From: Planctomycetota bacterium
Lineage (GTDB): Bacteria > Planctomycetota > UBA1135 > JAKEFM01
Length of the DNA: 46,053 nucleotides
Reading direction: 5' to 3'
NCBI GenBank assembly: GCA_022616055.1
Contig: JAKEFM010000272.1
Coordinates: 1-46,053, forward strand
Shown: positions 33,850 through 42,413 of the stretch, one piece after another
Layout: the number at the start of each line of letters is the position of its first letter
How positions within the stretch are numbered: position 1 is the stretch's first letter
Program-made: the position numbers and the translations under genes
Notes under the pieces: model-generated
Told to the model about the DNA's origin: nothing
Database searches by the model: none
Seen by the model: the letters and a program-made list of their open reading frames with translations, nothing else

Positions 33850-34592
33850 TCGCCACCGCCTGGACGGTCGCCCGGCGCGAGCTCGCCGCCTTCTTCTACT
33901 CCCCGATCGCGTACGGGATCGCGACGATCGTCCTCCTCCTGAACGGGGTCTTCTTCTACATCTACCTCTCGCACCCGGCTGTCGACGGCGACCTCAAGCA
34001 GACGATCCCGTTCTTCTACGGGGGGTTCCTCTTCTACTGGTTCCTCGCCCTCCTCGTCCCGCCGATCCTCACGATGCGCCTGTTCGCCGAGGAGAAGCGG
34101 AGCGGCACGATCGAGATGCTGATGACGGCGCCCGTCACCGACGCCGCGGTCGTCCTCGGCAAGTACGCGGGGGTCCTCGCCTACTACGCCGCCCTCTGGC
34201 TCCCCTCCCTCCTCTACTTCCTCCTCGTCCGGGCCCTCGGCGGGGAGCCCGACTTCGGGCTCGTCGCCTCCTGCCTCCTCGGGACGCTCCTCGTCGGGGC
34301 GCTCTTCCTGTCGATCGGCCTGTTCGCCTCGGCCTGCACCTCGAACCAGGTCCTGGCGGCGGCGGCCGGGCTCGTCCTGAACCTCCTCCTCTTCTTCCTC
34401 CCCCTCCTCGCGACGCTCGCCATCCGCCCCGCGACGAAGGAGCTCCTCGAGCGGTTCTCGATCTACGAGATCGTCTTCTCCGGCTTCCTGACGGGGCTCG
34501 TCGACACCGCCCACGTCGTCTACTTCGTCTCCCTCGCCGGCTTCTTCCTTTTCCTCACGGTCCGGGTCGTGGAGGCGCGCAAGTGGAAGTGA
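33846..34592 (+). CDS. ABC-2 permease, GldF-like
   Basis: 248 aa, GTG start. Six membrane segments, an opening 'TVARRELAAFFYSPIAYG' typical of GldF-type permeases, and the conserved coupling region 'FAEEKRSGTIEMLMTAPV' after the second segment. It forms the membrane channel of the ABC transporter with the upstream ATPase. The next gene starts within its last codons (GTGA), so the whole unit is translationally coupled. Confidence 0.92.
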   Translation: MIATAWTVARRELAAFFYSPIAYGIATIVLLLNGVFFYIYLSHPAVDGDLKQTIPFFYGGFLFYWFLALLVPPILTMRLFAEEKRSGTIEMLMTAPVTDAAVVLGKYAGVLAYYAALWLPSLLYFLLVRALGGEPDFGLVASCLLGTLLVGALFLSIGLFASACTSNQVLAAAAGLVLNLLLFFLPLLATLAIRPATKELLERFSIYEIVFSGFLTGLVDTAHVVYFVSLAGFFLFLTVRVVEARKWK

Positions 34593-36151
34593 AGGGGACG
34601 GTCGTCGGGAGGAGGACGCGTGTCGCGATCGGGGCGAACGTCGCCGTCATGGTCCTCCTCGCGGCGGGGATCGTCGCGCTCGCGAACACCTTCGCCCAGC
34701 GCTCCTTCCTGCGCCGGCAGTTCGACTGGACGGAGCACGCCCGCAACACCCTCTCCTCGAAGACGGAGTCGGTCGTGCGAGGGCTCGAGGAGACCGTCGA
34801 GTGCTCGACCTTCTTCCGCGCGGACGACTACCTCCTCGGCCCGATCCAGCAGGAGGTCATCCAGGAGACGGAGGCGCTGCTCCGGCTCTACGAGCGGGCG
34901 AACCCCGAGAAGTTCAAGCGCAAGGCCTACGACCTGGGGCCCGAGGGGTTCGAGGAGGCGAAGGCGAAGGCCCTCGAGGTCAAGCTGACGGAGACGAACG
35001 TCGTCGTGCTGCGCCAGGGGGCGCGGCAGAAGGAGGTGCGCCTCGACGACCTCGCCGACATCGACCGGGGGGACATGGGGATGTTTGGCGGAGGAGGACG
35101 GGGGCCGCGGCTCCTCGCCTTCAAGGCGGAGGCGGCGATCACGAACGCCCTCATCTCCGTGACGCAGGCGGCCGAGCGGAAGGTCCTGTTCGTCACGGGG
35201 CACGGGGAGTCCTCGCCGACGGACACGAAGGAGGAGGGGGCGTCGCGGTGGGCCGACCTCCTGCGCAAGGACGGGTGCCGGGTCGAGGACCTCGACCTCC
35301 CGGAGAAGCGGGCGATTCCCGAGGACGCCTCCGCCGTCGTCCTGCTCGGGCCGCGGCGCGCCTTCTCGCCCGAGGAGACGAGGGTCCTCCAGGCCTACCT
35401 CGACCGGGGGGGACGGCTCCTCCTCGCCGTCGACCCCACGCCCCGCCCCGAGGAGCTCGGGGAGCCGACCGGCCTCCTCGAGTCCTGGGGGATCAAGCTC
35501 GGCCGGGGGATCGCCTGCCAGCCCCTCCTCGACATCCTGACGGGCGGCTACGTCCACGGCACCCCGGACTGCGCGACGGTCCTCGCCCGTCCCCTCGCGA
35601 CCCACGAGATCACCCGCCCGCTCGCACAGGCCGAGATCGACCTGCGGGTCCCCTTCTCCCGCTCCCTCGAGCGGATCGGGACCCCCCCCCTGGAGGTCAC
35701 GACCGCGAACCTCCTCGAGACGATCCCGGGGAGCCGCGCCTGGGAGGACCTCCCCGAGGCGAACGAGTGGAACTTCCAGTTCGACAAGGAGCGGGAGAAC
35801 GAGTCGGTCCTGACTCTCGCCCTCGCCGCAGAGCGGGAGGCGGGGGAAGGGACGGCGACCGCCCCGGCGGAGGGAGGACCGAGGAAGGCGCGGCTCGTCG
35901 TCGTCGGCTCCGCCCTCTGCGGCACGAACCAGGCGATCCTGCGGTACGGGAGGGACCTCTACATGAACGGGGTCAACTGGCTCCTCGAGCGGACCTCGCT
36001 GATCTCGATCGCGCCCAAGCCACCCGAGGAGCGCCGGATCGACCTCCGAAAGGAGGGGACGAAGTCGACCCTCGTCTGGAGCTGCATCGTCCTCCTGCCG
36101 GCCCTCGTCGTGGCCGCCGGGACCACCGTCTGGTTCCGCCGGCGGAGGTGA
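34589..36151 (+). CDS. GldG-like ABC auxiliary protein
   Basis: 520 aa from GTG 34589; an in-frame GTG at 34583 is also possible, but the 4-nt overlap used elsewhere in this operon favours 34589. An N-terminal membrane anchor (about 12-33) is followed by a large extracytoplasmic region of the ABC_transp_aux/GldG type ('RKVLFVTGHGESSP', 'AVVLLGPRRAFSPEE', 'YLDRGGRLLLAVDP'). A second membrane segment lies near the C-terminus ('LVWSCIVLLPALVVAAG'). The family works with ABC-2 permeases, but its biochemical role is not known. Confidence 0.88.
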   Translation: MKGTVVGRRTRVAIGANVAVMVLLAAGIVALANTFAQRSFLRRQFDWTEHARNTLSSKTESVVRGLEETVECSTFFRADDYLLGPIQQEVIQETEALLRLYERANPEKFKRKAYDLGPEGFEEAKAKALEVKLTETNVVVLRQGARQKEVRLDDLADIDRGDMGMFGGGGRGPRLLAFKAEAAITNALISVTQAAERKVLFVTGHGESSPTDTKEEGASRWADLLRKDGCRVEDLDLPEKRAIPEDASAVVLLGPRRAFSPEETRVLQAYLDRGGRLLLAVDPTPRPEELGEPTGLLESWGIKLGRGIACQPLLDILTGGYVHGTPDCATVLARPLATHEITRPLAQAEIDLRVPFSRSLERIGTPPLEVTTANLLETIPGSRAWEDLPEANEWNFQFDKERENESVLTLALAAEREAGEGTATAPAEGGPRKARLVVVGSALCGTNQAILRYGRDLYMNGVNWLLERTSLISIAPKPPEERRIDLRKEGTKSTLVWSCIVLLPALVVAAGTTVWFRRRR

Positions 36152-36155
36152 GGGG

Positions 36156-38063
36156 ATGAACTTCCGGACGACCGTCGTCCTCCTCGTCGTCCTCGCGCTC
36201 TTCGGGGGCGCCTACCTCTACGTCTCGAAGGCGCACCCCGCCTCCGAGGAGGGGAAGGCCCCCACGCTCCTCGGGGCCTTCGAGCAGGCCGCGGTCGAGC
36301 GGCTGCGCGTCGACAACCAGCAGATGGGCTACCGCGTCGAGTTCGTCCGGCAGGGACCCGACGCCTGGACGATGACCTACCCGCTCGAGGACGCCCCGGC
36401 GGACGAGGCGCTCCTCTCCCAGATCCTGTCGGCGGTCGCCTACAACACGCGCAAGCCCGCCGCCGACCTCCCCGCCGGCGGGGGGGGCGGCCTGGAGGCG
36501 TACGGCCTGGCGAAGCCGCGGGCCGTCCTCGACTTCGAGATGAAGGGGGCCGAGGGGAAGGCCCCGGCGCGGCTGCGCCTGCTCGTCGGCGGGGAGGACA
36601 TCAAGAAGGACGACATCTACTGCGGCGTCGGGCCCCCGGTGGAGGCGGGGAAGGAGGGGGAGTGGAGGCCGACGGGCGTCGTGCGGACCCCGGCGAACGT
36701 CTGGAACTCCGTCAACAAGACCGTCGACCAGTACCGGGACCCGCGCGTCTTCTCGGTCCGCTCGTTCGACGCGCAGTCCCTCAAGGTCTTCCGGGACGGG
36801 ACGCTCGCGCTGGCGCTCGGCAAGGAGGAGAACGCCTGGCACCTCCAGGCCCCGCGGCGGGAGCGCGCCGACCGGTTCGTGGCCGACGGCTTCGTCGCCC
36901 AGATCCTCGGATGGCGGATCGCCCGCTTCCACGAGAACGCCCCCGGCCCCGACGGCAACTACGGGCTCGAGCCCCCCCGCGTCGAGATCGTCGTGCAGGA
37001 GGGATCGGACAAGACCGAGCGGCTCCTGATCGGGAAGGAGGTCCCCGAGGGCGTCCTCGCCCGGCGGGAGGGCTCGAAGTTCATCTGGGCCCTCAAGCCC
37101 GAGGACGTGAAGGCGCTCGAGAAGAACCCGGAGGACTTCCTCGACCGGAAGCTCTTCCGCAACTTCTCGGACGAGGTGAACGAGGTCCGGATCGGGCGCC
37201 CGGAGGGGGAGGTCGTCCTCGCCCGCGAGGGGGCGGGGAGCCGCGCGTTCCGCCTGAAGCCGAAGGACCAGGCGACCGCCGCGGACCGGACCGACGCGCT
37301 CCTCGCGGACCTGGAGAAGCTCGAGATCGCCGGCTTCGAGCCGCCGATCCTCGCCGGGGGGGACACGAGGCCGGCCTCGGGTCCGGCCCTCGACGAGGCC
37401 CTGAAGCGCTACGGCCTCGACGCCGCGCCGCGCTGGATCCAGGTGGCGGCGAAGGGGAAGCCGACGAAGGTCCTCGTCGGGAAGCGGGAGGGGGACTTCC
37501 TCTTCGTGCGGAGGGAGGGCTCCGCGAACGTCGGCCGGATGAAGGCGGAGGACCTCGAGCGCCTCCTCGGCCGCGACGGCCTCCACTACCTCTCCCGCGA
37601 GGTCGTCTCCTTCTCCGAGTTCGACCTCTCCGCGATCGAGATCGAGGCGAAGCCCGCCCCGGAGACGCAGCCCGCCACGGATCCCGCCACGCGCCCCGCG
37701 GGCGCGACGCGGAAGGCCCGCTGGTCGCGGGAGGAGGGGGGGAAGTGGATGCGGCAGGCCGCGGAGGGGACCGCGAGCGCGCCGGCCGAGGACCCGGCCT
37801 TCACGAAGGAGGTCGAGTCGATCGTCCGCCTGAAGGGGGACGAGGCGCGCGCGTGGACCGGGGAGGGCTTCCCCTTCGAGGATCCGCTCCTCGTCGTGCG
37901 CTACTGGAAGGGGAGCCCGACCTCCCGCCCGGCGGTCGACGCGGCCCCCTCCGAGCAGGTGAAGGTCGCCGAGCACGAGGGCGCGAGCGTGGCGCTCGCC
38001 CCCTCCGGCGTCGTCTTCACCATCCCCTCCGACCTCGTCGCGAGGCTCCGGGCCCTCCCGTAG
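36156..38063 (+). CDS. DUF4340 membrane-anchored protein
   Basis: 635 aa, ATG start behind GAGG. One N-terminal membrane helix (about 6-23), then a large extracytoplasmic region made of repeating beta/alpha units of DUF4340 type. Each unit has a 'YGL..P...' element: 'LEAYGLAKPRAVLDF', 'NYGLEPPRVEIVV' and 'LKRYGLDAAPRWIQV'. A linker of Pro/Thr/Ala ('PAPETQPATDPATRP') precedes the last unit. DUF4340 genes commonly follow GldG-like genes, and the two are thought to act with the ABC transporter; no activity is established. It is the last gene of the operon, 4 nt after the GldG-like gene. Confidence 0.9.
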   Translation: MNFRTTVVLLVVLALFGGAYLYVSKAHPASEEGKAPTLLGAFEQAAVERLRVDNQQMGYRVEFVRQGPDAWTMTYPLEDAPADEALLSQILSAVAYNTRKPAADLPAGGGGGLEAYGLAKPRAVLDFEMKGAEGKAPARLRLLVGGEDIKKDDIYCGVGPPVEAGKEGEWRPTGVVRTPANVWNSVNKTVDQYRDPRVFSVRSFDAQSLKVFRDGTLALALGKEENAWHLQAPRRERADRFVADGFVAQILGWRIARFHENAPGPDGNYGLEPPRVEIVVQEGSDKTERLLIGKEVPEGVLARREGSKFIWALKPEDVKALEKNPEDFLDRKLFRNFSDEVNEVRIGRPEGEVVLAREGAGSRAFRLKPKDQATAADRTDALLADLEKLEIAGFEPPILAGGDTRPASGPALDEALKRYGLDAAPRWIQVAAKGKPTKVLVGKREGDFLFVRREGSANVGRMKAEDLERLLGRDGLHYLSREVVSFSEFDLSAIEIEAKPAPETQPATDPATRPAGATRKARWSREEGGKWMRQAAEGTASAPAEDPAFTKEVESIVRLKGDEARAWTGEGFPFEDPLLVVRYWKGSPTSRPAVDAAPSEQVKVAEHEGASVALAPSGVVFTIPSDLVARLRALP

Positions 38064-38083
38064 CCCGACCGGGAAAGGGCCGA

Positions 38084-38105
38084 GCCGGCCGCTCGGGCGG
38101 CCGGC
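38084..38105. terminator. Probable bidirectional terminator hairpin
   Basis: GCCGGCCG (38084-38091), a 6-nt loop, and CGGCCGGC (38098-38105) form a perfect 8-bp stem in the 64-nt gap between the convergent DUF4340 and Cys/His-motif genes. The position fits a shared terminator. There is no T-tract. Confidence 0.5.
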
Positions 38106-38127
38106 CCGGATGGTTGGCGGGAATCGC

Positions 38128-38898
38128 TCAGGCCTTCTCGGCCTTCGTCACCTCGATCAGGTTCCCGACGATCTTCCCGGTCACCCACGCCTTGGCGCCT
38201 GCGAGGGGCCGGAGGGTCTCGATCGCGGTCTTCGGCCCCCCCTTCGCGTCACCCTTCGGCTCGCCCCCGGCGTGCATCGGAGCGAAGGCGACGTAGAGCT
38301 TCCCGGAGAGGTCGTCGCGGATCCCGACGAGGACCTGGTCCCCGTCGAGGCACTTCGCGTCGCACACGTGACGGTCGCCGTTCGACGCGGGGTGGAGAGC
38401 GCAGAGGACGTTCACCACCGAGCCGGTGATCGTCCCCTCGCGCGCCGTCGGGACCGGGGCTCCCGCGGGGGCTGTCCCCTCGGCCTTGGCGACCTCCTCG
38501 ACCTGGAGGGCCCGGAGGCCTCTCCCCTCCGTCGCCTTCCCCTTGATCGTCACGCGCTGGCCGGCCCACGTCCCGAGGCGCGGCGCCGCCGAGGCGTAGT
38601 CCTTCTCGCACGCGACGAAGAGGTCGCCGTTCTTCTCGTCGAGCACGCCCGCCCAGGCGCGCCCCTTCAGGCACTCGGGGCCGCACGCGTGCTTGGCGCC
38701 GGCGCTCGACGCGGCGAAGAGCGGGCAGGCGAGGTTGACGACCTCCCCCGTCACCGCGATCTCCTTCGCCGCCACGGCCTTCTTCTCCGGGCTCTCCTTC
38801 TTCGTGCCGCTCGCGGGCTTCGCCGCTTCCTGGGCGAATCCGACGGCTCCGAGCCCGACCAACGACAGGATCACGATCCGGACAAACGGGATCTTCAA
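38128..38898 (-). CDS. Exported protein with duplicated Cys/His-motif domain
   Basis: 256 aa from TTG 38898-38896, which has AGGAG 6 nt upstream. A TTG six bases earlier (38904) would touch the AGGAG, so the later one was chosen. A signal peptide (1-22) and a Lys/Glu-rich linker lead to two similar domains. Domain A (about 48-137) has 'VTGEVVNLAC' with C58, then H70, C72 and C76. Domain B (about 156-250) has 'ITGSVVNVLC' with C166, then H177, C179 and C183. The shared motif is C-x10/11-H-x-C-x3-C followed by a 'GxL.V' beta segment. I have seen this 'G.V.....C......H..C...C' pattern in uncharacterised bacterial exported proteins. Metal or haem binding is possible but not shown. Confidence 0.82.
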   Translation of the reverse strand: MKIPFVRIVILSLVGLGAVGFAQEAAKPASGTKKESPEKKAVAAKEIAVTGEVVNLACPLFAASSAGAKHACGPECLKGRAWAGVLDEKNGDLFVACEKDYASAAPRLGTWAGQRVTIKGKATEGRGLRALQVEEVAKAEGTAPAGAPVPTAREGTITGSVVNVLCALHPASNGDRHVCDAKCLDGDQVLVGIRDDLSGKLYVAFAPMHAGGEPKGDAKGGPKTAIETLRPLAGAKAWVTGKIVGNLIEVTKAEKA

Positions 38899-39058
38899 GT
38901 ACAACTCCTGTTTGGTAGCGGGCGCCCTCGTCTGGGCGAGGCGACGCCGGAATTCCTCCGGCCGGAACCGCTCCGGCCGGGACGCGCACCGCCCTGGGGC
39001 GTCCTGGGTACCCGGTGCTACGACGCACCCGGAGGAAGCGCTAGAGGAAATTTCCCGC

Positions 39059-39116
39059 GCGCGGGGGCCGACCCGGAGCGACCCACGGGGGTCGCCGGGT
39101 TGTCGGGTCCCCGCGC
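39059..39116. repeat. Long imperfect inverted repeat (about 27-bp arms, 4-nt loop)
   Basis: The left arm from 39059 (GCGCGGGG...) and the right arm ending at 39116 (...CCCCGCGC) pair over nearly their whole length around the loop ACGG (39085-39088), with a few bulges. It lies between divergent genes, so it is not a simple terminator. The apex resembles the palindrome at 18351-18368. The left flank adds two more palindromes: GGAAATTTCC (39047-39056) and CCCGCGCGCGGG (39054-39065). Confidence 0.75.
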
Positions 39117-39117
39117 A

Positions 39118-39187
39118 TGGAGTAAGAACCCGCCCCTCGGTGGAGTGAGTACCCGCCCCCCTCTGGAGTAGAAACCCGACCCCCTCG
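39118..39187 (+). repeat. Three tandem 23-nt iterons upstream of the helicase gene
   Basis: Three direct repeats start at 39118, 39141 and 39164, with a shared core close to TGGAGTnnnnACCCGCCCCC. The period of 23 nt is not a multiple of three, so they are not coding, and they abut one another without spacers, so they are not CRISPR. They end 7 nt before the helicase GTG and follow directly after the long hairpin. Possible roles are protein binding sites controlling the helicase gene or part of a small mobile palindromic element. Confidence 0.75.
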
Positions 39188-39194
39188 CGCGCGC

Positions 39195-41504
39195 GTGGAC
39201 GTCCCCTCCATCCTCGAGCGCCTCCGCTCCGACCCCGCCATCGGCGGCAGCGTCGTCCACTGGGAGTCCGTCCCCCCGAGCCCGGGCTCCTTCGAGGGGT
39301 TTCCGGACTGGGTGCATCCCGCGGTCGGGGCGGCCTTCCGCGCGCGGGGGATCGAGCGGCTCTACTCCCACCAGCGCGAGGCGGTCGACCTCGTCCACGG
39401 CGGGGAGAGCGTCCTCGTCTCGACCGCGACCGCCTCGGGGAAGAGCCTCTGCTACAACCTTCCCGTCCTCGACGCGCTCGTCCGGAGCCGGGAGGAGACG
39501 CCCGACCGGCCGGCCCGCGCGCTCTACCTCTTCCCGACGAAGGCGCTCTCCCAGGACCAGGTCGCGGAGCTGACCGAGCTCCTCCAACGGCTCCCGGTCG
39601 AGACCTGCGCGTTCACCTACGACGGGGACACCCCTCCCGAGGTGCGCCGCCGGCTGCGCGACCGGGGCGACGTCCTCGTGACGAACCCCTACATGCTCCA
39701 CGAGGGGATCCTCCCGAATCACCCGAAGTGGACCGACTTCTTCCGGGGCCTGCGGTTCGTCGTGGCCGACGAGGTCCACACGCTCTCGGGGGTCTTCGGC
39801 AGCCACGTGGCGAACGTGCTGCGCCGCCTGCGCCGGATCTGCGCGCACTACGGCTCGAGCCCGCTCTTCGTCGGCTGCTCCGCGACGATCGGGAATCCGG
39901 CGGAGCACGGACGCCGGCTGTTCGGCCTGCCCCTGCGCGTCGTCGACCGGGACGGGTCCCCGAAGGGGGAGAAGACCTACGTCTTCTACAACCCTCCCCT
40001 CCTGAACGCCGTCGCGGGACTGCGCGCCTCCGTCGTCGAGGAGGCGAGGCGGCTCGCGCCGGTCCTCTCCGGCGAGGGCCACCAGACGATCTTCTTCGCG
40101 AAGTCGCGGCCGACGACCGAGGTCCTCGTGAAGTACCTGAAGGAGGGCGCCCGGGGGAAAGGTGAGGACCCCGGGAAGATCCGCTCGTACCGCGGGGGCT
40201 ACCTCCCCGACCTGCGCCGCGAGGTGGAGCGGGATCTACGCAGCGGCGCGGTCCACACGGTCGTCTCGACGAACGCCCTCGAGCTCGGCATCGACGTCGG
40301 CTCCCTCGACGTCGCCGTCCTCGTCGGCTACCCGGGCTCCGTCGCCTCCTTCTTCCAGCAGGCGGGGAGGGCGGGCCGCCGCGGGAATCCCTCCCTCGCC
40401 CTGATGCTCTGCCGGGCGAGCCCCGACGACCAGTACCTAGGCGGCAACCCGGGCTACCTCTTCCACGCCCGCCGCGAGCGGATCGCGATCGACCCCGACA
40501 ACCTCGCCATCCTCGGCAACCACCTGAAGTGCGCCGCCTTCGAGCTCCCCTTCCGCCGGGGGGAGGGGTTCGGGGACGCGCCGAGCGAGATCGTCGACGA
40601 GACCCTCGAGTTCTTCGCGACGGAGGCGGGGATCCTCCACCGGGAAGGGGACCGCTACCACTGGATGGCCCCGACCTATCCGGCGGAGGACGTGAGCCTC
40701 GACTCGACCGACATGGACAACGTCGTCCTGCTGGACGTCCAAGCGGGGAGCGCCCTCTCCGAGCTCGACCGGGCCGCCGCCCTCGAGCAGTTCCACGAGG
40801 GGGCGGTCGTCGGGGTCCAGGGGGACACCTGGGTCGTCGACCGGTTCGACTACGAGGGGAGGCGCGCCTACGCGCGGCGCGCGAACACGGACTACTTCAC
40901 GGAGGCGCAGGTCTCGCGCGAGGTCCGCGTCCTCTCCCTCGAGGAGCGGCGCGAGCGGGGGGAGTTCGCGCTCCACCGCGGCGAGGTGCACGTCACGACG
41001 ATCGTCCCGATGTTCAAGAAGATCCGGTACTACACGCGGGAGAACTGCGGCGCGATGGAGTTGAAGCTCCCCCCGGAGGAGATGGACACGGAATCGCTTG
41101 CCCTCGTCCTCGCTCCCGAGGCGGCGGCCCGCCTCGGCCTCCTCGCCGGCCCGCGCGCCGGGGCGTGGAAGGGGCTCGGCAACCTGGTCCGGTTCGCCGC
41201 GACCCTCTTCGTCCGCTGCGAGCCCTCCGACCTCGGCGTCGTCGCGGAGGCGCGATCGAAGCGATTCGAGGCGCCGACGATCACGATCTACGACAACCAC
41301 CCGGGCGGGGTCGGGCTCTCCGAGGCGGCCTTCGCGGGCCTGGAGGAGATCCTCGGGGCGGCGCGCTCGATCCTCGAGAGGTGCGGCTGCCGCTCCGGAT
41401 GCCCCGCCTGCATCGGCCCGCCCGAGGAGGTCGGGCCTGCCGGCAAGGAGACGGCGCTCGAGATTCTCGGATCCTTCTTCGCGGTCCCGGCGATCGTCGG
41501 GTAA
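39195..41504 (+). CDS. mrfA: MrfA/YprA-family DEAD/DEAH helicase with DUF1998 zinc module
   Basis: 769 aa, GTG start. Superfamily 2 DNA helicase: Q-like region 'YSHQREAVDLV', Walker A 'TATASGKS' (77-84), Walker B 'DEVH' (191-194), 'GCSATIGN' (motif III) and motif VI 'QQAGRAGRRG'. The C-terminal DUF1998 (MZB) module carries four cysteines, C730, C732, C736 and C739, in 'CGCRSGCPAC'. This layout is that of MrfA (YprA), which in Bacillus subtilis acts with the exonuclease MrfB in repair of mitomycin C adducts, and of the related Hrq1. The next gene is the MrfB partner, which supports the call. The upstream region holds a hairpin and three iterons. Confidence 0.92.
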   Translation: MDVPSILERLRSDPAIGGSVVHWESVPPSPGSFEGFPDWVHPAVGAAFRARGIERLYSHQREAVDLVHGGESVLVSTATASGKSLCYNLPVLDALVRSREETPDRPARALYLFPTKALSQDQVAELTELLQRLPVETCAFTYDGDTPPEVRRRLRDRGDVLVTNPYMLHEGILPNHPKWTDFFRGLRFVVADEVHTLSGVFGSHVANVLRRLRRICAHYGSSPLFVGCSATIGNPAEHGRRLFGLPLRVVDRDGSPKGEKTYVFYNPPLLNAVAGLRASVVEEARRLAPVLSGEGHQTIFFAKSRPTTEVLVKYLKEGARGKGEDPGKIRSYRGGYLPDLRREVERDLRSGAVHTVVSTNALELGIDVGSLDVAVLVGYPGSVASFFQQAGRAGRRGNPSLALMLCRASPDDQYLGGNPGYLFHARRERIAIDPDNLAILGNHLKCAAFELPFRRGEGFGDAPSEIVDETLEFFATEAGILHREGDRYHWMAPTYPAEDVSLDSTDMDNVVLLDVQAGSALSELDRAAALEQFHEGAVVGVQGDTWVVDRFDYEGRRAYARRANTDYFTEAQVSREVRVLSLEERRERGEFALHRGEVHVTTIVPMFKKIRYYTRENCGAMELKLPPEEMDTESLALVLAPEAAARLGLLAGPRAGAWKGLGNLVRFAATLFVRCEPSDLGVVAEARSKRFEAPTITIYDNHPGGVGLSEAAFAGLEEILGAARSILERCGCRSGCPACIGPPEEVGPAGKETALEILGSFFAVPAIVG

Positions 41505-41514
41505 GACCTTCTCC

Positions 41515-42321
41515 GTGAAGGAACTGCGCGATCGGCTCCGCCGGCTCCATCGGATCGGGGCGGAGACGGCGAAAGCCCCCCCCGAGCTGGGCGATCGCCT
41601 CCGGAGGTGGTTCGGCGGTTCCCCGGGGGCCATTCCACCCCTGCGCGAGGTCCGGCTTCCTCTTCACGAACGACATGGCGAAGTCTCCTTCGCCGCCGTG
41701 CTCCGTGCGGATCCGAGGCGGCTCGCCGAGGAGGCGCGTTGCCCCTCGCTCGGCGAGGTCTCCCTCCGCGACCTCGTCTTCCTCGACACGGAGACGACTT
41801 CGCTCGGCGGCGGGGCCGGCGTCCTCGTGTTCCTCGCGGGCATCGCCCGCGTCGAGGGGGAGGAACTCCTCCTGCGACAGCACTTCCTTCCCTCGCCGGG
41901 AGGGGAGCGCGCCTTCCTCGAGGCCGTCCGCGGCGACCTCGCCGCGGCCGGAGCGTTCGTCACCTTCTGCGGCAAGTCCTTCGACCGCCACCGCCTCGAG
42001 GACCGCTTCCGGTTCCACGGCCTCCCCTCGCTCTTCGGGAGCGAGCGGCATCTCGACCTCCTCCACCCCTTCCGGAGAAACGTCCGGGGAATCCCCGACC
42101 ACCGACTCCGGACGCTCGAGGATCGACTCCTCGGTCTCCGGAGGATCGATGACCTCTCCGGCGAGCACGCGCCGCAGGCCTACTTCGACCATCTCGCCGG
42201 AAGGCGCGGGGAGATCGAGAGGGTGTTCGAGCACAACCGGATCGACGTCCTCTCCCTCGTCGCGCTGACCGCCCTCCTCGGCGCGGGACGCGGCATTGAC
42301 TCCCCGATTGGGGAAGCCTAG
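41515..42321 (+). CDS. mrfB: MrfB/YprB-like RNase H-fold exonuclease
   Basis: 268 aa, GTG start 10 nt after the helicase stop. The RNase_H_2 (YprB) domain shows D91 and E93 in 'VFLDTETTSL', D157 in 'FCGKSFDRHRLEDR', 'HLDLLHPFRR' and N241/D244 in 'EHNRIDVLSLVAL'. These are the metal-binding acids of a DEDD-type 3' to 5' exonuclease. As I recall, B. subtilis MrfB is longer and has a C-terminal TPR part, which is missing here. It probably degrades DNA at a lesion after unwinding by MrfA. The start was chosen because it follows the helicase closely; the longer frame from 41098 lies inside the helicase gene. Confidence 0.88.
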   Translation: MKELRDRLRRLHRIGAETAKAPPELGDRLRRWFGGSPGAIPPLREVRLPLHERHGEVSFAAVLRADPRRLAEEARCPSLGEVSLRDLVFLDTETTSLGGGAGVLVFLAGIARVEGEELLLRQHFLPSPGGERAFLEAVRGDLAAAGAFVTFCGKSFDRHRLEDRFRFHGLPSLFGSERHLDLLHPFRRNVRGIPDHRLRTLEDRLLGLRRIDDLSGEHAPQAYFDHLAGRRGEIERVFEHNRIDVLSLVALTALLGAGRGIDSPIGEA

Positions 42322-42413
42322 CGTCCCGGGAGTCCTGACGGGAGGAACGGCGGGCCGGTGGGGGCGCTCTTCTCCGCGGTCGCGAGAGTCCGACAGTCAG
42401 CGGAGGGCCGGCC

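Noticed and set aside
39118-39187. CRISPR array
   Set aside because: Three degenerate 23-nt repeats abut without spacers, and no cas gene is present.
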